DNA of 64,000 bases, from positions 701,499 to 765,498 of the forward strand of contig NZ_CH724160.1 in NCBI RefSeq assembly GCF_000153045.1, in the 5' to 3' direction. Origin of the DNA: Synechococcus sp. WH 5701 (GTDB lineage Bacteria > Cyanobacteriota > Cyanobacteriia > PCC-6307 > Cyanobiaceae). The notes below the pieces were generated by a model that was not told the origin of the DNA, made no database searches, and saw nothing but the letters and a program-made list of their open reading frames with translations. The translations under genes and the position numbers were made by a program. This document shows, piece by piece, positions 58,882-64,000 of the stretch (positions are counted from its first letter, which is position 1; each line of letters begins with the position of its first letter).

Positions 58882-59781
58882 TCAGGCCACCTCGCCCTGC
58901 GGCGCGGAGAACAGGCGGGCCTGCAGATCCTCGTAGCTGGCCTCGAAGGGGCAGTTCTCTGCCGCCGGGCAGCCCGGGCAATGGCGCCCCGCTCCGAAGC
59001 GCTCCAGGTTGGCGCGGTTGAACAGGTAGGGCTTGGCGCTGAAGCTACTGGCCACCCACTGCCAGCTGAGGTTGTTGCTGGCGGGATCGCCATCGAGCAG
59101 GTGGCGCAGGAACCAGTGGGCCCCCGCCTGCCAGCGCACCCGGCGCCAGTGCACCACGTAAGCGGCCAGCCACATCCGGGCGTGGTTGTGCAGCCAGCCG
59201 GTGTCGCTCAGCTGGCGCGCGAAGGCATCGATGCAGGCCAGGCCGGTGCGGCCCTCGTCGATGTCGCCGGGCAACTCGGGCGCGTAGGCCGCCTCAGGGT
59301 GGCCGGTCTTGAGCGGCTCCAGGTTCTCCCAGAGGCCATCGCCCAGCCGGAGCCAGAGCCGCTGCCAGTAGTCGCGCCAGGCCAGCTCCTGCAGCAGCTT
59401 CTCGCTCACGGGCTCCGGCCCCCCGGCCATGCGCTGCTGCACCAGATCACGCACCTGCGCCAGGCTCACCACCCCGTGGCGGATGTAGGGGGAGAGTCCG
59501 CTCACGGCACCATCGAGGTGGTTGCGGCTGGCGGCGTAGCGCACCGGATCGAGGGCCTCCAGCGCTGCCAGAGCCGGCTTCGAGCCCCCCCGGATCGGGC
59601 TGGCGCCACCGCTGGCCTGGGGGAACCGTGCCGCCAGCTCCTTGATCAGGGCCTCGCGGCCTGGGAACCGGCGCGGCAGATCGCCGCTGTCCCCGGGCCA
59701 GCCCAGAGGCATGCCGGCGAGGGCCGCGGCGCTGGGCTGATCGGAGGCCGTCGGATCTGGCAGGGGAGCGGGTGCTGTCAT
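58882..59781 (-). CDS. FAD-binding photolyase/cryptochrome-domain protein
   Basis: 299 residues. SGLSPYIRHGVVSLAQVRDL, LQELAWRDYWQRLWLRLGDG, CIDAFARQLSDTGWLHNHAR, DGDPASNNLSWQWVASSFSA and KPYLFNRANLERF are the FAD-pocket and DNA-binding blocks. A C-terminal CPGCPAAENCPFEASYEDLQ adds three close cysteines, possibly for an Fe-S cluster. The antenna domain is absent here and lies in the next gene. Photoreceptor or repair role unknown. Confidence 0.8.
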   Translation of the reverse strand: MTAPAPLPDPTASDQPSAAALAGMPLGWPGDSGDLPRRFPGREALIKELAARFPQASGGASPIRGGSKPALAALEALDPVRYAASRNHLDGAVSGLSPYIRHGVVSLAQVRDLVQQRMAGGPEPVSEKLLQELAWRDYWQRLWLRLGDGLWENLEPLKTGHPEAAYAPELPGDIDEGRTGLACIDAFARQLSDTGWLHNHARMWLAAYVVHWRRVRWQAGAHWFLRHLLDGDPASNNLSWQWVASSFSAKPYLFNRANLERFGAGRHCPGCPAAENCPFEASYEDLQARLFSAPQGEVA

Positions 59782-59873
59782 CGGCGGATGCGGGATGGGC
59801 TGGCTCGGGGCTGCCGGAAGCGGTGGAGGAGAATCCCCCCACTGTCCCCTGGCCGGTCCTCGGCATCTCCCCC

Positions 59874-60656
59874 ATGCTCCTCGATCTGCGCGGCAAGAAA
59901 GCTCTCGTCACGGGCATCGCCAACAACCGCTCGATCGCCTGGGGCATTGCCCAGCAGCTGGTGGCAGCAGGCTGCGAGCTGGGGGTCACCTATCTGCCCG
60001 ACGAGAAGGGCCGCTTCGAAGGCAAGGTGCGCGAGCTCACCGCGCCATTGAACCCCAGCCTGTTCGAGCCTCTGAATGTGCAGGAGCCTGCCCAGATCGA
60101 GGCCGTGTTCGAGCAGGTGAAGGAACAGTGGGGCTCGATCGATGTGCTCGTGCACTGCCTGGCTTTTGCCGGCAAGGAGGAGCTGATCGGCAACTACTCC
60201 GACATCAGCCCCGAGGGTTTCGCGCGGGCCCTGGAGGTGAGCGCCTATTCCCTGGCGCCCCTCTGCCGCCATGCCAAGCCACTCTTCAGCGAAGGGGCCA
60301 GCGTGATCACCCTCAGCTATCTCGGGGCGGAGCGGGCGATTCCCAATTACAACGTGATGGGCGTGGCCAAAGCGGCCCTGGAGGCCTCGGTGCGCTATCT
60401 GGCCGCCGAGCTGGGACCCGGGAAACAGGTGCGAGTGAACGCGATCAGCGCCGGCCCGATCCGCACCCTGGCCAGCTCGGCGATCGGCGGCATTCTCGAG
60501 ATGATCCACAACGTGGAGGAGAAGGCTCCGCTCAAGCGCACCGTCACTCAAGACGAGGTGGGGTCCACCGCCGCTTTCCTGGCCAGCCCCCTGGCCTCCG
60601 GCATCACCGGCCAGGTGATTTATGTGGATGCCGGCTATTGCATCACGGGGATGTGA
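59874..60656 (+). CDS. fabI: Enoyl-[acyl-carrier-protein] reductase (NADH)
   Basis: ATG 59874, 260 residues, the normal length. The nucleotide motif is ALVTGIANNRSIAWGIAQQL; the catalytic Tyr-x6-Lys is in YNVMGVAKAALEA. ISAGPIRTLASSAIGG and [15 protein letters not shown] finish the short-chain dehydrogenase fold. It completes each cycle of fatty acid elongation. An upstream in-frame extension to 59772 has no homology. Ends convergent with the carbonic anhydrase, overlapping by 14 bases. Confidence 0.95.
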   Translation: MLLDLRGKKALVTGIANNRSIAWGIAQQLVAAGCELGVTYLPDEKGRFEGKVRELTAPLNPSLFEPLNVQEPAQIEAVFEQVKEQWGSIDVLVHCLAFAGKEELIGNYSDISPEGFARALEVSAYSLAPLCRHAKPLFSEGASVITLSYLGAERAIPNYNVMGVAKAALEASVRYLAAELGPGKQVRVNAISAGPIRTLASSAIGGILEMIHNVEEKAPLKRTVTQDEVGSTAAFLASPLASGITGQVIYVDAGYCITGM

Positions 60657-61332
60657 GCAGGGCTTCCGAGCGCATCGGCATCACCGATCCCATCCAGTCG
60701 ATGCTCGTGGTGTGCAGGTTGTAGAAGGCGGCCTCCACCTGCAGGCGGCCGCCGCGCATCAGGTCAGTGAGCAGCACGCTGGAGTCGACGAGGTTGCGGG
60801 CCGCGTTGAGGGTGTGATGGCGGGAGGCCTGGTCCAGATCGTGGTGGCCGCCGAGGTTGATCAGCTCCATGCGCAGCTGGCCCACCAGCTGGGCCAGGCT
60901 CGGTGTGAGCGTGAGCGCCGGATTGAGGGCCGCCTCCACGGCGCCGCAGCGTTCATGGCCCAGCACCACGATCACCGGCACCCCCAGGTGAGCCACGGCG
61001 TACTCCAGCGAGGCGATCGCGGCGGTGGTGGAGAGGGTGCCGGCGTTGCGGACCACGAACAGGTCGCCGAATCCGGTGTCGAACAACAGCTCCACCGGCA
61101 CCCGCGAATCCGCGCAGCCCAGCACCGCCGCGGTGGGGTGCTGGCCCGATTCCACCTCGAGCATGCGCTCACGGCTGCTGTGGGGATGGAGCGATTCACC
61201 GTCAAGGAAGCGTCGGTGGCCGGCTCGCAGCTCGGCGAGCACCGCCTGGGGACAGTTGTTCAAGCAGCGGCCGGCTCGGTGCTGGCGATTGTGGACCGAT
61301 TCCGGTCTTTGGCTTCGGCATGATTGGTACAC
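60643..61332 (-). CDS. Beta-class carbonic anhydrase
   Basis: Up to 229 residues; the start is uncertain because ATG 61332 overlaps the divergent hisB start. Zinc ligands: Cys in [18 protein letters not shown], then His and Cys in [37 protein letters not shown] is also conserved. It interconverts CO2 and bicarbonate; I see no carboxysome-targeting extension. Confidence 0.9.
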   Translation of the reverse strand: MYQSCRSQRPESVHNRQHRAGRCLNNCPQAVLAELRAGHRRFLDGESLHPHSSRERMLEVESGQHPTAAVLGCADSRVPVELLFDTGFGDLFVVRNAGTLSTTAAIASLEYAVAHLGVPVIVVLGHERCGAVEAALNPALTLTPSLAQLVGQLRMELINLGGHHDLDQASRHHTLNAARNLVDSSVLLTDLMRGGRLQVEAAFYNLHTTSIDWMGSVMPMRSEALLTSP

Positions 61333-61997
61333 TCCCGCCCCATTGCCCTGTGTCCTCCCTTCCGGACTTCGATCACGGCAGCCCCGGCGGCCGCAGCGGC
61401 AGTGTCCACCGCGTCACCGGTGAAACCGACGTGCGCGTGCGCCTGGGCCTCGATGGCCGCGGCCGCTGCCGGGTGAGCACCGGTGTGCCCTTTCTCGATC
61501 ACATGCTCCACCAGCTCGCCAGCCACGGCCTGCTGGATCTGGAGATCAGCGCCGAGGGTGACACCCACATCGACGACCACCACACCAACGAGGACGTGGG
61601 CATCGCCGTGGGGCAGGCCCTGGCCCAGGCCCTGGGCAGCCGCAAGGGCATTCACCGCTTCGGGCACTTCAGTGCACCGCTGGATGAGGCTCTGGTGCAG
61701 GTGGTGCTGGATTGCTCCGGCCGCCCCCACCTCAGCTATGGGCTGGTGATCCCGGGCCAGCGCATCGGCACCTACGACACCGAGCTGGTGCGCGAGTTCT
61801 TCGTGGCGGTGGTGAACAACTCCGGGCTCACCCTGCACATCCGTCAGCTCGACGGTCTCAATTCCCACCACATCGTGGAGGCCTGCTTCAAGGCCTTCGC
61901 CCGGGCCCTGCGCCAGGCGGTGGAGATCGATCCGCGCCGCGCTGGCGAGGTGCCCAGCAGCAAGGGCGTGCTGGAGCAGGCGGGAGTCCTTGGCTGA
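61320..61997 (+). CDS. hisB: Imidazoleglycerol-phosphate dehydratase
   Basis: ATG 61320 (225 residues) or, more in keeping with the family, GTG 61350. Motifs [40 protein letters not shown] and [20 protein letters not shown] give the manganese ligands. It makes imidazole-acetol phosphate in histidine synthesis. The phosphatase domain found in enteric HisB is absent, as in other cyanobacteria. Confidence 0.95.
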   Translation: MIGTLPPHCPVSSLPDFDHGSPGGRSGSVHRVTGETDVRVRLGLDGRGRCRVSTGVPFLDHMLHQLASHGLLDLEISAEGDTHIDDHHTNEDVGIAVGQALAQALGSRKGIHRFGHFSAPLDEALVQVVLDCSGRPHLSYGLVIPGQRIGTYDTELVREFFVAVVNNSGLTLHIRQLDGLNSHHIVEACFKAFARALRQAVEIDPRRAGEVPSSKGVLEQAGVLG

Positions 61998-62077
61998 AGC
62001 CTGGGTGGCTGCGGGCGGCGAATCGCGTCGTCACACTCCGTTACGTGATGATGGAAGCATTCCCGCGTGAGTGAGCG

Positions 62078-63607
62078 ATGACCATCGCCCCCAGTCGACC
62101 CGAACCCGGCAAGGCCGCAGCAGCCTCCTCGCCCGGTTACGACCGAGCCGACTGGGCCAGTGCGTTCCGCAATGTGGGCACGGAACTCACCTCCGTGCCC
62201 CTGGCCGCCGCCAGTGGCACCATCCCCTCCGAACTCAGCGGCAGCCTCTACCGCAACGGTCCCGGCCGCCTGGAGCGCGGCGGCCGCTGGGTGCACCACC
62301 CCTTTGATGGCGACGGCATGATCACCGCCGTGCGCTTTGAGGGCGGTGCGGCCGAGCTGAGCAACCGTTTCGTGCGCACGGAGGGCTGGCTGGCGGAGGA
62401 GAAGGCCGGCAAGGTGCTTTACCGCGGCGTCTTCGGCAGCCAGAAGCCCGGCGGACCGCTCGCCAACGCCTTCGATCTGCGCCTCAAGAACATCGCCAAC
62501 ACCCACGTGGTGCGGCTGGGCGAGAAGCTGCTGGCCCTTTGGGAGGCCAGCTCGCCCCACAGCCTCGACCCCACCAGCCTCGAAACAGAGGGTGTCGAAC
62601 TCCTCGGCGGCGTGCTTGCCGATGGTGAGGCCTTCAGCGCCCACCCCCGCTTCGATCCAGGCCACCACGGCCAGCAGCGCATGGTCACCTTCGGCGTCAA
62701 GGCCGGTCTGCGCAGCACCATCCGCCTGATGGAGTTCGACGCCAGCCCCGGTGCCGCCGCCGGGACGCTGGTGGCGGACCAGAAGCGCAGCTTCAACGGC
62801 TTCGCCTTCCTCCACGATTTCGCCATCACCCAGAACTGGGCGGTGTTCCTGCAGAACGCCATGAGCTTCAACCCGCTGGGGTTCGTGCTCGGCTGGAAGG
62901 GGGCTGCCCAGTGCCTCGACTCCAAGCCTGGTGAGCGCGGCCAGTTCTGGTTGATCCCCCGCTCGGGCGATGGTGAGCCGCTGCAGGTGAGCGCCCCTGA
63001 GGGGTTCGTGTTCCACCACCTCAATGCCTTCGAGGATCCCAGTGCCGGCACGGCCGGGCAGGTGGTGGTGGATTCGATCTTCTACGACGATTTCCCCTCG
63101 ATCGGTCCTGGCGTCGATTTCCGCGCCGTCGATTTCGACAGCCTGCCGATCGGCCAGCTCAAGCGTTGCCGCATCGATCTGGCCAGCGGTGAGGTGAGCA
63201 CGGAGTTGCTGGAGGAGCGCTGCTGCGAGTTCGCCATGGTCAACCCCCGGCGGGTGGGTCTTGAGGCCCGCTACGCCTGGATGGCGGTCACCGAGCAGGA
63301 GCGGGGCAATGCCCCTCTGCAGGCCATCGAGAAGCTGGATCTGAGCAACGGCGAGCGCCTCGTCTGGAGCGCCGCTCCCCGGGGCTTCGTGAGCGAGCCC
63401 GTGATGGTGCCGCGCCCCCGGCAGGACGCCGAGGGCGATCAACCCGCCGAAGACGACGGCTGGATCCTCTGCGTGGTCTGGAACGGAGCACGCTGCGCCA
63501 GCGACCTGGTGATCCTCAACGCCGCCGACCTCTCGGAGCAGGCGGTTCTGCCCATGCCCCTGGCCCTGCCCCACGGCTTGCACGGCAGCTGGGCGGCTGC
63601 AGCATGA
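62078..63607 (+). CDS. Carotenoid cleavage oxygenase (RPE65/apocarotenoid family)
   Basis: 509 residues. The four iron-binding histidines are visible in FSAHPRFDPG, AFLHDFAITQNW, FVFHHLNAFED and PHGLHGSWAAAA. The N-terminal GSLYRNGPGRLERGGRWVHH and the propeller strands fit lignostilbene/apocarotenoid oxygenases. It cleaves carotenoids, perhaps to retinal-like products. The stop overlaps the next gene (ATGA). Confidence 0.92.
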   Translation: MTIAPSRPEPGKAAAASSPGYDRADWASAFRNVGTELTSVPLAAASGTIPSELSGSLYRNGPGRLERGGRWVHHPFDGDGMITAVRFEGGAAELSNRFVRTEGWLAEEKAGKVLYRGVFGSQKPGGPLANAFDLRLKNIANTHVVRLGEKLLALWEASSPHSLDPTSLETEGVELLGGVLADGEAFSAHPRFDPGHHGQQRMVTFGVKAGLRSTIRLMEFDASPGAAAGTLVADQKRSFNGFAFLHDFAITQNWAVFLQNAMSFNPLGFVLGWKGAAQCLDSKPGERGQFWLIPRSGDGEPLQVSAPEGFVFHHLNAFEDPSAGTAGQVVVDSIFYDDFPSIGPGVDFRAVDFDSLPIGQLKRCRIDLASGEVSTELLEERCCEFAMVNPRRVGLEARYAWMAVTEQERGNAPLQAIEKLDLSNGERLVWSAAPRGFVSEPVMVPRPRQDAEGDQPAEDDGWILCVVWNGARCASDLVILNAADLSEQAVLPMPLALPHGLHGSWAAAA

Positions 63608-64000
63608 GAACCACCACCTTCCGCCCCCTGAGGCTTCTTTCACTGCTGGGAGCCCACCTGCTGGTCTGGCTGTTGCTGCTGGGCCACCCCGGCGCCGCCC
63701 AGGCCTCCCTGCTGCATTTCTCCGGTGCGCCGCCCGCGGATCTGGGTCTGCATGATGGTCGGCTCAGGCCCTGCCCAAGCCCGGCCCACTGCGCTCGCCA
63801 GGACTGGCCGTTGGCCAACCCCGCAGCGGCTCTCCAGCAGCTGGCCCTGGAGCTGGAGACCACCCCTGGAGTGCAGATCGAAGCCAGAGTGGGATCCCCC
63901 CAACTGAGCTATCTGCATGCCACAGCCGAGAGCCGGCTGTTCGGCTTTGTCGATGATCTGGAACTGGCGCTGGATGCCTCCGGCACCGGCCTTCAGGCGC
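63604..64000 (+). CDS. DUF1499 family protein (partial, cut by right edge)
   Basis: ATG 63604. A signal peptide (LLSLLGAHLLVWLLLLGHPG) precedes LRPCPSPAHCARQDWPLANP and YLHATAESRLFGFVDDLELA, the DUF1499 core. The C-terminus lies beyond the window. Coupled to the carotenoid oxygenase gene. Function unknown. Confidence 0.8.
   Translation, partial: MRTTTFRPLRLLSLLGAHLLVWLLLLGHPGAAQASLLHFSGAPPADLGLHDGRLRPCPSPAHCARQDWPLANPAAALQQLALELETTPGVQIEARVGSPQLSYLHATAESRLFGFVDDLELALDASGTGLQA

Noticed and set aside
61844-63643. 599-codon minus-strand open frame
   Set aside because: Antisense of the carotenoid oxygenase and the end of hisB, both with complete catalytic motifs; typical of high-GC DNA.
1-64000. 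tRNA or rRNA genes marking the island ends
   Set aside because: Scanning for T-loop-like GTTCRANYC with matching acceptor stems near 1,300-1,450 and 34,400-34,510 gave nothing convincing; without a search tool I do not call any.

Overview
The window looks like chromosomal DNA of a high-GC picocyanobacterium of the Synechococcus/Cyanobium group. The evidence is copies of the cyanobacterial HIP1 octamer GCGATCGC (e.g. 8108-8115, 10570-10577, 61013-61020), cyanobacterial-type housekeeping genes (fabI, hisB, a carotenoid oxygenase, folK, photolyase), and the absence of features of another phylum. This placement is inferred from content; no rRNA or other marker gene is present.

Layout. (1) 1-1275: a CcdA / thioredoxin-like thiol-redox pair on the minus strand, cut by the left edge. 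(2) 1450-34413: a roughly 33-kb accessory island of defence and toxin-antitoxin (TA) genes. It opens with a two-gene cassette (coiled-coil protein plus small SAP-like protein) that occurs twice (1450-2285 and 7272-8107). Between the copies lie hipBA and a PIN-domain TA pair, each followed by a convergent, decayed 3-prime end of a DUF3427 helicase gene. Next comes a type I restriction-modification locus, hsdM-hsdS-(insert)-hsdR. Its insert is a complete Gabija pair (gajA, gajB), a broken AlbA_2-type gene, a GIY-YIG/DUF4357 nuclease and a BrnT-like/CopG-like TA pair. The G+C content drops visibly from hsdS through gajB. After hsdR come a frameshifted brnT/brnA pair, an EVE-HNH nuclease gene and an HNH-HIT gene disrupted by a 28-bp tandem duplication. 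(3) From 23634 to 34413 there is an array of at least ten TA or TA-like modules: DUF2283 trio, Fic fragment, two MNT genes, DUF6883/DUF4926, HicBA, TacAT, HigA fragment, MntA-HepT, MazEF, two VapBC types and CopG remnants. Eight decayed minus-strand copies of the HNH-HIT gene separate many of them. (4) 34508-64000: ordinary chromosome. It holds a PQQ-type sugar dehydrogenase, dcd, GH57, a GluR0-like receptor channel, DUF389, a GAF protein, a complete PTS-dependent dihydroxyacetone kinase operon, hsp20, an amine oxidase, folK-nudix-photolyase, a DegT aminotransferase, split photolyase-like genes with a phosphopantetheinyl transferase, fabI, a beta-carbonic anhydrase, hisB, a carotenoid oxygenase and a DUF1499 gene cut by the right edge.

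How it fits together. The island appears to have grown by repeated insertion or recombination at homologous scars. In the first part the scar is the 3-prime end of a DUF3427 helicase gene. In the second part it is the 5-prime half and leader of an HNH-HIT nuclease gene. Six plus-strand modules begin directly beside the 5-prime end of such a relic. The most novel-looking items are this relic-punctuated TA array, the conserved leader of about 55 bp beside several different TA modules, and the duplicated coiled-coil/SAP-like cassette.
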